Source: Amycolatopsis jejuensis (GTDB lineage Bacteria > Actinomycetota > Actinomycetes > Mycobacteriales > Pseudonocardiaceae). Taken from it: a DNA stretch of 64,000 bases. This document shows, piece by piece, positions 34,366-41,849 of this stretch. The stretch's first letter is position 1; every line of letters starts with the position of its first letter. The notes under the pieces were generated by a model. That model saw only the letters and a list, made by a program, of their open reading frames with translations. It did not search any database and had not been told where the DNA came from. The stretch spans positions 1-64,000 of the forward strand of contig NZ_JNYZ01000010.1 of the NCBI RefSeq assembly GCF_000717335.1, in the 5' to 3' direction. A program made the translations under genes and the position numbers.

Positions 34366-35715
34366 ATGAGCTCGCATGCACTGGACGACGCACCACTGTC
34401 CGGTTTCCACAAACGCCTCGCGCTCTACGCCGGAGGCGGCCCGTTCCTCGACGGCTATCTGCTGAGCATCGTCGGCGTCGCGCTCGCTCAGCTTGCTCCG
34501 AGCCTCGGCGCTTCCGCCGCACAGCAGGGTCTTCTCGGGGCCGCCACGCTGATCGGCATGCTGGCCGGTGGCCTCGTCTTCGGCTGGCTCACCGACCGGT
34601 TCGGACGCCAGGTCATGTACACAGTGGACCTGGGTGCGATCGCCGTGTTGTCCGTCCTCCAGTTCTTCGTCACCGACGTGTCCCAGCTGCTGATCCTCCG
34701 GCTGTTGCTCGGGGTGTTCGTCGCCGGTGATTACCCGATGGCGTCGTCGCTGGTCACCGAGTTCATGCCGCGTCGATACCGAGGTCCGATGCTGAGCGGT
34801 CTGGTGTGCATGTTCTTCGTCGGCGCCGCCGCGGCGTACCTCGTCGGCAACGCGCTCACTGCACTCGGCCCGGACGGCTGGCGCTGGATGCTGATCAGCT
34901 CCGCCGCGCCGGCCGCAATCCTCCTGCTGCTGCGGCTGGGTACGCCGGAATCGCCGCGGTGGCTGCTGTCCCGGGGCCGCGTCGACGATGCCGCACGCGT
35001 CCTCCGCACGGTGTACGGCGAGCACGTCACCACCGACGACATCGCCGCCCCGGACACGACAGTCGTCAAGGCGAAAGACTTGCTGCGCGGCGGATATCTC
35101 GGCCGGCTGCTGTACGTCGTCACGTTCTACACGTGCTCGAACATCCCGGTCTTCGCGATTTACGCCTTCGGGCCACAGATTCTCGACGCGCTCGGGCTCG
35201 GGGAGGCCAACGCCAACATCGGCTCCGCCGTGCTGAGTGTGCTGTTCCTCGTCGGAGTCGTGGTGGCGCTGCTCGTCCTCAACCGGACCGGACGGCGGCC
35301 GATGGTCGTGTGGGGATCGCTTGCCGCCGGGGTGATGTTGCTGGTGATGGGCGTCTTCCCGCACGCGCCGACCTGGATCATCGTACTGGCGTTCGCCGGG
35401 TTCTCGGTGTTCAACGGCGGCCCGCAGGTGCTCACGTGGGTGTACCCGAACGAGCTGTTCCCGACGAGCGTGCGCGGCACCGCGGTCGGGCTGGTCACTG
35501 CGATCACTCGCATCGGCTCAGCGGTCGGCGTGTACCTCGTGCCGATCGCGCTGGATTCCCTCGGCATCGGCCCGACGATGGTGCTCGCCGCCGCGATCCT
35601 GGGGGTGGGGTTCCTCGCTTCCCTGCGCTGGGCACCCGAAACCGGCGGGCTCGGCCTCGACGACGCCAGCGCGGTCGGACCCGGTGCAGTCACACTGAAA
35701 ACCAAGGTCCGGTAA
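34366..35715 (+). CDS. MFS transporter (sugar/aromatic acid porter family)
   Basis: A 449-aa major facilitator with 12 predicted membrane segments. Family loops are visible: GWLTDRFGRQVMYT between helices 2 and 3 (near residue 78), PRRYRGPMLSG near 140, PESPRWLLSRGR near 200 and NELFPTSVRGTAVG near 365; the last two are sugar/organic-acid porter signatures. Start ATG 34366 has AAGGAGAG six bases upstream. It is divergent from the thioesterase/HAD/GntR unit and likely imports the acid handled there. Confidence 0.87.
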   Translation: MSSHALDDAPLSGFHKRLALYAGGGPFLDGYLLSIVGVALAQLAPSLGASAAQQGLLGAATLIGMLAGGLVFGWLTDRFGRQVMYTVDLGAIAVLSVLQFFVTDVSQLLILRLLLGVFVAGDYPMASSLVTEFMPRRYRGPMLSGLVCMFFVGAAAAYLVGNALTALGPDGWRWMLISSAAPAAILLLLRLGTPESPRWLLSRGRVDDAARVLRTVYGEHVTTDDIAAPDTTVVKAKDLLRGGYLGRLLYVVTFYTCSNIPVFAIYAFGPQILDALGLGEANANIGSAVLSVLFLVGVVVALLVLNRTGRRPMVVWGSLAAGVMLLVMGVFPHAPTWIIVLAFAGFSVFNGGPQVLTWVYPNELFPTSVRGTAVGLVTAITRIGSAVGVYLVPIALDSLGIGPTMVLAAAILGVGFLASLRWAPETGGLGLDDASAVGPGAVTLKTKVR

Positions 35716-35721
35716 GGAAAG

Positions 35722-37278
35722 TCAGCCGGTCTTGCGGATCAGGTTCGTGTACCCCGCCAAGGCCAGCGTCGCCAAGCCCCACACCGCGATCTGCACTCCC
35801 CAGATCGCGATCGTGAACACCTGACCGGCTGCGGAGGCGGTGTCGAGATCGCATCGGCTCCGCAAGCCGGTCGGGGCGAAGGGCAGGCCGCGGTCGAGGC
35901 CGAGGCCGACCAGTTCGACCGGGGAGCACGAAACCCCTTGCTGCGCAACGCGTTCAGCCGCGTGGTGGCCCGGCCGGGTTTCCGTGACACCGGCCCACCA
36001 GCCGAGCGCACCCGCGACGACCAGGGCGAGCAGCAGCGCCGCCGCCGTGCGCCGGGCTCGGTAGCCGTATCCGGCCAGTGCGCCCCAGATTCGGTGGAAT
36101 ACCCGGGACAACCGGCCGCCGAGTGCGTGTGGCGAGCGGCGGCGGAGGTCGTCTTGCTGGGCGATCAGGACGGTGCGCGCGTTGCCGTCGTGGCCTGCGG
36201 TGCGTTCGATCGACGCCAGCTGCTGGTAGCCGGTCGCGTCGTAGAACGGGGTGTGGCAACGGAGCAGGTGAAGCCACCGCCGCCAGCCGAAACCCGCGTC
36301 GATGGCGGCGTAGGCGAATCCTTCGAGCCACACTTTCCCCGGGTGCGCGCAGGTGTCCCCGTCGCTGCCGTCCGGACAGACGAGGTCGGTCGCCATGAAC
36401 ACCATCGTGCCGACCTTCGCCTCCGACAACCCGAGCAACCGGTGCCGCGGCGACGTCACGCGAGCGGTCGCGGCGAATTCCAGCTGACCGGCGATCCGTG
36501 CGCCTTGCAGTCGTACTGCACCGATGTCGCCGTCCCCGGTCAGTTCCGAGTCCCGGACCAGGAAACCGCCGCCGACCTGCAGGTTGTCCGCGTCGATGGC
36601 CGGACCACGTTCGTTGCTGATCAGAATGCTCTGGCATTCGACCGTTCCGCCGATGCGCGTACCGGACAGGTGGAAGGCGCCTTCGTCGGAGTCGCCGGTG
36701 ATGCGGGTTCCGTCGCGCAGGAACACGTTGCTTCCGATTTCCGCCGTGCTCGCCTCCACCGCGACCCCGTGCGGATTGGTGATTTCCGCGCCGAGACAAG
36801 CGAAACTGCCGCCGATGCGCGCGCCGATCAGCCGTACCGCACCTTCCTCGCCGGACCCGGTGATCCGCACGCCGTTGGCCAGGTACAGGTCACCCTCGAT
36901 CCGCACTCGCGATGCCTGGATCCCCGCGAGGCGCCCGCCGAGCAGCAGCAGGTGCGGCAGTGTCGCCTGCCGTAGCAGGACGGACTCGTCGAGCACGCAG
37001 TTCAGCAGCGCGAGACCGGCTTGGGCGGTGGCGCAGTCGAGGTCCAGCTCGCCGGTGATGCGCGCGCGGGCGAGGGTGATCCCGCGCGGGTCGAGGTCGC
37101 CGTGCCTGCCGAGGAGGAGTTCGCGGATCACCTCGGCGCGTACGACGTGTTCCGGATCCTCGCTGACGGCCAGGTCGTCGAGACTGATTTGCGCGCAACC
37201 GAGCGGGGTGCCGCTGCGGGCGGCGTCGGTCAGGCGTCGTTCGAGGTCGCTGAGGTCGGTCACCCGGGGCGTCGTCAC
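35722..37278 (-). CDS. Beta-helix membrane protein of unknown function
   Basis: A 518-aa protein. Residues about 75-300 are a repeating, bactofilin/pentapeptide-like beta-helix with recurrent phrases such as GAVRLIGARIGGSF, GAFHLSGTRIGGTVEC and GAVRLQGARIAGQLEF. A linker (GFGWRRWLHLLRCHTPF, YQQLASIERTAGHDGNART) follows, then two membrane helices (about 410-430 and 490-512). Homologues in actinobacteria are sometimes labelled membrane-associated oxidoreductase, but no cofactor site is seen. The soluble helix faces the cytoplasm if the N-terminus is inside. Convergent with the MFS gene. Confidence 0.65.
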   Translation of the reverse strand: MTTPRVTDLSDLERRLTDAARSGTPLGCAQISLDDLAVSEDPEHVVRAEVIRELLLGRHGDLDPRGITLARARITGELDLDCATAQAGLALLNCVLDESVLLRQATLPHLLLLGGRLAGIQASRVRIEGDLYLANGVRITGSGEEGAVRLIGARIGGSFACLGAEITNPHGVAVEASTAEIGSNVFLRDGTRITGDSDEGAFHLSGTRIGGTVECQSILISNERGPAIDADNLQVGGGFLVRDSELTGDGDIGAVRLQGARIAGQLEFAATARVTSPRHRLLGLSEAKVGTMVFMATDLVCPDGSDGDTCAHPGKVWLEGFAYAAIDAGFGWRRWLHLLRCHTPFYDATGYQQLASIERTAGHDGNARTVLIAQQDDLRRRSPHALGGRLSRVFHRIWGALAGYGYRARRTAAALLLALVVAGALGWWAGVTETRPGHHAAERVAQQGVSCSPVELVGLGLDRGLPFAPTGLRSRCDLDTASAAGQVFTIAIWGVQIAVWGLATLALAGYTNLIRKTG

Positions 37279-37304
37279 GCCGGAGATGATGCCGGGTCGC
37301 AGGT

Positions 37305-37979
37305 TCAGGGCGAAACCGAGACCAGCCGATCCGCCAGCTCGGCCAAGCCGCCCACCTGCAGATCGAACCGATCACCGGGCGCGGGCGGATCGCCGACCGG
37401 ACGGCCGACGTACGCGGTGCGCAACCCGGCAGCTTGTGCACCACGCAGGTCCCAGGCGTGCGCGGCGACCATGAGCATCCGCTCCGGTGGACGGCCCGCG
37501 ACGGTGGCGGCGAGGCGGTAGACGTCCGGCGCGGGCTTGTACGTCCTCGCCTCCTCGACCGACAACGCCGTGTGCCAGCGCAGACCTGCGTTCGCGCTCA
37601 GTTCGAGGAGCACCGTGCGGCTCGCGTTGGACAGCCCGATCAGCGGGAACCGTTCCGCGAGACGCGCCAGCCCGTCGACGGTGTCCGGCCACGGCGGCAG
37701 CCGACGTGCTGCCAGCGCCAGCTCGGCCGGGTCGCCGTGTCCGACGGTCTCCGCTGCTTCGCGGTCGAGGACATCGCTGGTGACGTACGGACGTTCCCCG
37801 GCCACGATCCGGGCCTGTTCCCGCTCGACGTGTTCCTGCCAGCCCGAGAGGAGCCGGTCGACCTCGGGGTCGGCCAGATCCGGTGCCACCGCGCGGATTC
37901 CGGCGCGAATTCCCGCCGGTTCGTCGACGAGCGTGCCGAGCACATCGAACACGAGTACGTCGATTTCCAGCTGTGCCAT
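37305..37979 (-). CDS. HAD hydrolase, haloacid dehalogenase type II-like
   Basis: A 224-aa HAD enzyme: nucleophile motif LVFDVLGTLVDE (Asp near residue 10), IGLSNASRTVLLEL (motif II, near 122), the lysine in EARTYKPAPDVY and the acidic motif in MVAAHAWDLRGAQAAG. The AHxWDxxGA ending is characteristic of L-2-haloacid dehalogenases. ATG 37979 (MAQLEIDVLVFDV) chosen. It is not adjacent to a transporter; a second HAD gene of the same type lies 4 kb to the left. Substrate unknown. Confidence 0.82.
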   Translation of the reverse strand: MAQLEIDVLVFDVLGTLVDEPAGIRAGIRAVAPDLADPEVDRLLSGWQEHVEREQARIVAGERPYVTSDVLDREAAETVGHGDPAELALAARRLPPWPDTVDGLARLAERFPLIGLSNASRTVLLELSANAGLRWHTALSVEEARTYKPAPDVYRLAATVAGRPPERMLMVAAHAWDLRGAQAAGLRTAYVGRPVGDPPAPGDRFDLQVGGLAELADRLVSVSP

Positions 37980-38040
37980 GCGAATTCCCCCCGGACGACT
38001 GATCCGAACGTAGCGGGCCACGGGCATCCGGAGCAAGCCA

Positions 38041-38679
38041 TTACCGGACCAGCGCGTGCAACGCCTCGCGCAGCCAAGGTCCGTACTGCGCCGCGGACCA
38101 GCCGTACACGCGGCGCAAGTGCACCATCGTGTCGGCGCAGACCAGTGCGTCGGTAGTCAAGGACAGTGGCCTGACCTCTACCTCGCTACCCAGCAAACCG
38201 TCTTTCTTCGCCAGGTGCCAGAACTCACCGCACATTCGCGCGGTTTCCTCTCGACCTGCCTGTGCGGCGTCCGCGATTTCCGGCTCGGCGCCTTCGGCTT
38301 GCGCGGCGACCTCGAACAACGCGCCGGCCCGGTCGGCGATGCCGATCGAGATGTCGGCGAGCGCGTCGAGTCGTTCTCGCAGCGTCGGGGCTGTCATCGC
38401 GTACTGCGCCTGCGGTCGGTGTGCGACGTCGATCGGTTCCGCGTCGCCGGCGAGCGCTTCGTCGACCACGCGCCGGAACAGCGCTGCCTTCGTGCCGAAG
38501 CGGACGTACACCGTGCGCGGCGCAACACCCGCTCGCTCCGCGACTTCCGTCAGCGCCGTCGCCACGTAGCCGCGTTCCAGGAACAACTCACGGGCAGCGT
38601 CGACGACGAGTGCCTCGGTCCGCGCAATCCGCGCGGCACCGGCCTCGGCACGGGCATCAGCCTTGACCTCACGCTCCAT
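38041..38679 (-). CDS. TetR/AcrR transcriptional regulator
   Basis: A 212-aa TetR regulator. The DNA-binding domain is at about 20-65 (ELFLERGYVATALTEVAERA, GVAPRTVYVRFGTKAALFRR). ATG 38679 or one three codons earlier (38688) are both possible; TAGAAT just upstream would allow a leaderless transcript. It is divergent from a VOC gene, and a 15-base palindrome between them at 38700-38714 is the probable operator. Confidence 0.82.
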   Translation of the reverse strand: MEREVKADARAEAGAARIARTEALVVDAARELFLERGYVATALTEVAERAGVAPRTVYVRFGTKAALFRRVVDEALAGDAEPIDVAHRPQAQYAMTAPTLRERLDALADISIGIADRAGALFEVAAQAEGAEPEIADAAQAGREETARMCGEFWHLAKKDGLLGSEVEVRPLSLTTDALVCADTMVHLRRVYGWSAAQYGPWLREALHALVR

Positions 38680-38699
38680 GAGATGCATTCTAACTGCAT

Positions 38700-38714
38700 T
38701 GCAGTAATACTGCA
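38700..38714. promoter_or_regulatory. Palindrome TGCAGTA-A-TACTGCA, probable TetR operator
   Basis: Perfect 7-base arms around a single base, in the 51-base gap between the divergent TetR and VOC genes. Size and position fit a TetR-family operator controlling both genes. Confidence 0.55.
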
Positions 38715-38730
38715 TCAACGGAGGTGCGAG

Positions 38731-39246
38731 ATGGTTCCGACGCTGGACGGGGTACATCACCTGAAGCTGCCGGTGACCGACCTGGACAGATCGATTGCCT
38801 GGTACGGCGACGTGCTCGGCTACGAGGTCGTCGTCGAGTTCCGTGAGCACGGCCGACGCACCGGCGTGTCGATGGACCATCCGCGCGGCGGGCCCGGGCT
38901 CGCACTCACGCTCGCGCCGGAGCTCGCCCGCGCCGCGGCGGGGTTCGACTACTTCTCCATCGGCGTCCCCGACCGCGCGCGGATCACCGAACTGGCCGAC
39001 GAGCTGACCCGCCGCGGCGAACGTCACGCCGGGGTCCACTTCGCGACCATCGGCTGGATCCTGCCCGGCCTGCACGACCCGGACGGGCACGAAGTCCGTT
39101 TCTACACCACGGAATCCCACCACACGCCCACCCCGGCCGCGCCCCTGGTCGTCGATGATGCGGTCGCTTCCGCCCGGGCCGCGGAGCTGGTTTGGCTCAC
39201 CGAGCGTGGTCTCGCTCCGGAACCGGACAGTTCGGTCCACGCCTGA
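38731..39246 (+). CDS. VOC-family (glyoxalase/bleomycin resistance-like) protein
   Basis: A 171-aa protein with two beta-alpha-beta-beta-beta halves: GVHHLKLPVTDLDRSIAWYG at the start and LHDPDGHEVRFYTTES near 125. Possible metal ligands are the first His pair and Glu in GHEVRFY. Catalytic or binding role (resistance, isomerase, dioxygenase) cannot be told. GAGGTGCGAG precedes the ATG. Likely regulated by the divergent TetR protein; convergent with the esterase one base away. Confidence 0.78.
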   Translation: MVPTLDGVHHLKLPVTDLDRSIAWYGDVLGYEVVVEFREHGRRTGVSMDHPRGGPGLALTLAPELARAAAGFDYFSIGVPDRARITELADELTRRGERHAGVHFATIGWILPGLHDPDGHEVRFYTTESHHTPTPAAPLVVDDAVASARAAELVWLTERGLAPEPDSSVHA

Positions 39247-39247
39247 G

Positions 39248-40378
39248 CTACCGGAACGCGCGGTCCGCGAAGGCCAGCAGGTAGGGCAGCGAGGCACGCG
39301 CGGTGTGCCAGGTGTGGTTGTAACCGCGTTCCAGATGGACGGTGACGGGCTGACCGCGGGCGCGGAGTGCGTCGGCGATGCGGTGCGCGGTCGCGATGTC
39401 GCCGGGGGCGCCGGTGCCGGCGGTGAGGATTGTCGATACGGGGTAAGGGAAAGGCATCGTACGCACGTAGTCCCGCGGTGTGTTCGCGACGATCAGGTCC
39501 CGGTTTCCGGCGAGCAGTTTTTCGTTGGTGAGCGCGTCGTACGGCAGGGTCAGCAGGAGCACGCTGAACCGGTCGAGGTGCTGCAGGCCGGTGTTCAGCG
39601 CGGCGAACGCGCCGCCGGACATGCCGCCGAGCGCACGGTGGCCGCGGTCGGCGAGGGTGCGGTACTGCCGGTCGATGGTGGACACGACGGTGTTCGCCAG
39701 GTAGCTGCCGAGACGGGGGCCGCCGGGGAGGTCGAGGCCGTCGTTCTCGCGGCCGGACTGGCCCGCGGTGAGGTCCACGGACACCACGATCATCGGCGAG
39801 ATGGCGCGGTGCAGGTACGACATCCGCAGGGTGCCGGGCGCGTCACCGGGGCCGAGCCAGTCCTCGGGGACGCTCGGGTAGCCGTGCACGAGGTAGGTGA
39901 CGGGATAGCGGCGGTTGCGGTTGGCGGGATCGTGGTAGCCCGGGGGCAGGAGGACGTAAGTGCGGCCGGACGGGACCGCGTTCGCCGGGTCGGGCAGGTC
40001 GAACTGCTCGACGATCGGGGTGAAGGCGTCGACCGGGACTCGCCGCGTGCCGGGGTTGCGGTCGCCGGTGCCGATGAGACGTCCGACGGCGGCCAGCGGA
40101 CCACCGGCCCGGTCGAGCAGGAGCGCGAGGTCTTTCGGGGTGCGGACGTAGCCGACGTAGCTGTTCGCAGCGGTGACAGTGCCGAGGAACGCGCACGACA
40201 CCATCGCGGCGACGGCCCAGCGGCGGACGGTGGTGCGCCGCCGGTAACGGAAGGCAACCGCCGCGGCGACTACCACCAGCAGCGCGAAACCGGCCCAGAT
40301 CCAGGGGGATTCGAGCGGCCCGGTGGTCTGCGCATGCCGGACGACCGCATCGGGGACCGCAGGCACGGTGAGATTCAC
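39248..40378 (-). CDS. Membrane-anchored esterase (antigen 85/esterase D-like)
   Basis: A 376-aa protein with two N-terminal membrane helices (about 25-42 and 55-75) followed by an extracellular alpha/beta-hydrolase domain. The domain has YVLLPPGYHDPANR and TYLVHGYPSVPEDW (oxyanion side), the nucleophile elbow GGMSGGAFAAL (near residue 250) and a C-terminal catalytic histidine in ERGYNHTWHTA. The layout is that of esterase D / mycolyltransferase-like proteins, which act at the cell surface. A GTG at 40378 with AAGGGA upstream is preferred to a GTG seven codons earlier. Upstream is a long repeat region. Confidence 0.75.
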   Translation of the reverse strand: MNLTVPAVPDAVVRHAQTTGPLESPWIWAGFALLVVVAAAVAFRYRRRTTVRRWAVAAMVSCAFLGTVTAANSYVGYVRTPKDLALLLDRAGGPLAAVGRLIGTGDRNPGTRRVPVDAFTPIVEQFDLPDPANAVPSGRTYVLLPPGYHDPANRNRRYPVTYLVHGYPSVPEDWLGPGDAPGTLRMSYLHRAISPMIVVSVDLTAGQSGRENDGLDLPGGPRLGSYLANTVVSTIDRQYRTLADRGHRALGGMSGGAFAALNTGLQHLDRFSVLLLTLPYDALTNEKLLAGNRDLIVANTPRDYVRTMPFPYPVSTILTAGTGAPGDIATAHRIADALRARGQPVTVHLERGYNHTWHTARASLPYLLAFADRAFR

Positions 40379-40499
40379 GGCGGTCCCTTCGTCCGGCACC
40401 GGCGGCGGGCCTGTGGGGGCCAGGCCCGCCGCCGATGGTCTTTGCGGACCGGTGGTGAGTCACCATCGGTCGGCGCGGGGGTGGTAACGGGGTGCCATC

Positions 40500-40980
40500 G
40501 GGCTGCGTGGGCCGGTGGCAGGGTGCCGCCGGTCGGTGCAGGCCAGTGGGTCGGTGCACGCCGGTGGCAGGGTGCCGCCGGTCAGTGCAGGCCGGTGCAG
40601 GCCCGTGGGGCGGTGCACGCCGGTGACGTGGTGCCACCGGTCGACACCAGGCCGGTGGCAGGGTGCCGCTGGTCGGTGCAGGTCCGTCGGGCGGTGCACC
40701 CCGGTGACGTGGTGCGCCGGTCGGCGCAGGCCGGTGGCGCGGTGCCATCGGTCGACGCAGGCCGGTGGCGCGGTGCCTCCGGTCGACGCAGGCCGGTGGC
40801 GTGGCACCACGCGGTGGCGGCGTGGTCGACGCGGAGCCGGTGGCTTGGCACCACTGGCCTCGCGACGCCGGTGGCCTGGCGCCGCCGGTCGGTGCCGGTG
40901 TGGTGCCGGTGTGGTGCCGGTGTGGTGCCGTGGTGCCGCCCGTCAGCGCGGGACCGGTGGCGTGATGCCACCGATCAGCG
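40500..40980. repeat. Degenerate ~30-base GC repeats upstream of the esterase
   Basis: About a dozen imperfect copies of a 30- to 49-base unit with core GCCGGTGGCAGGGTGCCGCC followed by GGTCGGTGCAG, ending near 40905-40935 in a 13-base run (GGTGTGGTGCCGG). Most of the 834-base gap 40379-41212 is repeat; no gene is seen. Open frames on both strands through it are a side effect of composition. Confidence 0.75.
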
Positions 40981-41043
40981 CGGAACCAGCCGACGTAATC
41001 GCCAGCCGACATCGCGCCACACCAGTCGGTGCGGAGGCGGTGG

Positions 41044-41166
41044 TGCGTCACCAACCAACGCGACGCCTAGGCCATGTGCGTCACCAACCAACGCGACGCC
41101 TAGGCCATGTGCGTCACCAACCAACGCGACGCCTAGGCCATGTGCGTCACCAACCAACGCGACGCC
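41044..41166. repeat. Perfect 33-base tandem repeat, 3.7 copies
   Basis: Unit TGCGTCACCAACCAACGCGA plus CGCCTAGGCCATG, three identical copies (41044-41076, 41077-41109, 41110-41142) and a partial fourth to 41166. Copies are identical, so the expansion is recent. No spacers, so not a CRISPR array. Lies 46 bases downstream of the DUF2076 stop. Confidence 0.9.
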
Positions 41167-41212
41167 AAGCCCCTGGTGCGTCACCACCACCGAGTGCCAG
41201 CCGGGTCCTGCG

Positions 41213-41734
41213 TCACCAGCGGTCGTCGGCTTGGTCGTCGAAGCCGACTGCTTCGCCGTACCCCTCGCCGCCGCCATGTGAGGCGCCGTGCGAGTCGTGC
41301 GAGTCGTGCGAGTCGCTGAAGCCGCCGGTCAGGCCGTGTAGCAGGAGGCCGCCTCCGGCGACTCCGGCTGCGGCTACTGCCGCTGTCTTCAGGAACCCGC
41401 CGCCGCCGGACCCACCTGCCGGCGACGGCGGGGGGCCGTAACCTCCGGCGGGGCCCGGTGGAGGTGCGGCCGCCTCCCTGCCGCGGCCGAACATCCCGGA
41501 CAGGAAGCCGCCCTGCTGGGGTGGGGCCTGTTCCAGTTCCGCGATCCGGTCCTGTGCCGTCCGCAGTGCCTCCTCCTGTACGAGAACCGCTTGCACCAGC
41601 AGGTACAGCACATCCGGCTGGCGCGCGATCTCCTGGTCGATCAGCTGCGCCGCCTCCGGTTCCTTCCGGACCGGCTGGGCCTGCCGGAGCCGGTCCGCGA
41701 GCCCGGTGATGAGCCGGCGGTCGGTGGTGTCCAT
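41213..41734 (-). CDS. DUF2076-like protein with His/Ser-rich C-terminus
   Basis: A 173-aa protein. Residues 1-75 (DRRLITGLADRLRQAQ, PEAAQLIDQEIARQPDVLYL, ALRTAQDRIAELEQ) match the DUF2076 type, helical with a coiled coil. A Pro/Gly linker (PPPGPAGGYGPPPSPAGG) and a short hydrophobic segment (FLKTAAVAAAGVAGGGLLL) follow, then the tail DSHDSHDSHGASHGGGEGYG with four histidines. Function unknown. ATG 41734 chosen. It lies downstream of the NRPS operon beyond a terminator-like hairpin, so it is probably expressed separately; the His-rich tail next to a metallophore cluster may be chance. Confidence 0.68.
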   Translation of the reverse strand: MDTTDRRLITGLADRLRQAQPVRKEPEAAQLIDQEIARQPDVLYLLVQAVLVQEEALRTAQDRIAELEQAPPQQGGFLSGMFGRGREAAAPPPGPAGGYGPPPSPAGGSGGGGFLKTAAVAAAGVAGGGLLLHGLTGGFSDSHDSHDSHGASHGGGEGYGEAVGFDDQADDRW

Positions 41735-41812
41735 CGTCGGATCTCCCTTCCTCGCTTCCATCGTTCGCGCGGGCGGCTCGCGGCGGCATCGGCGGACCGG
41801 CCGGACCTGGCC

Positions 41813-41836
41813 GCCGGGTGGCTGGTGCCACCCGGC
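41813..41836. terminator. Hairpin terminator after the NRPS operon
   Basis: GCCGGGTGGC, loop TGGT, GCCACCCGGC: a perfect 10-base stem starting 13 bases past the stop of the large NRPS gene on the minus strand. It marks the likely end of the ten-gene transcript. Confidence 0.6.
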
Positions 41837-41849
41837 CGGTCGGCGGGGT

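Noticed and set aside
41044..41166. Possible CRISPR array from the 33-base repeats
   Set aside because: Units are head-to-tail with no spacers, and no cas genes are present.
39155..41281. Plus-strand open frame of over 700 codons across the esterase and repeats
   Set aside because: It is antisense to the esterase and runs through GC repeats whose lengths are often multiples of three. No ribosome site, no domain, and composition explains the missing stops.
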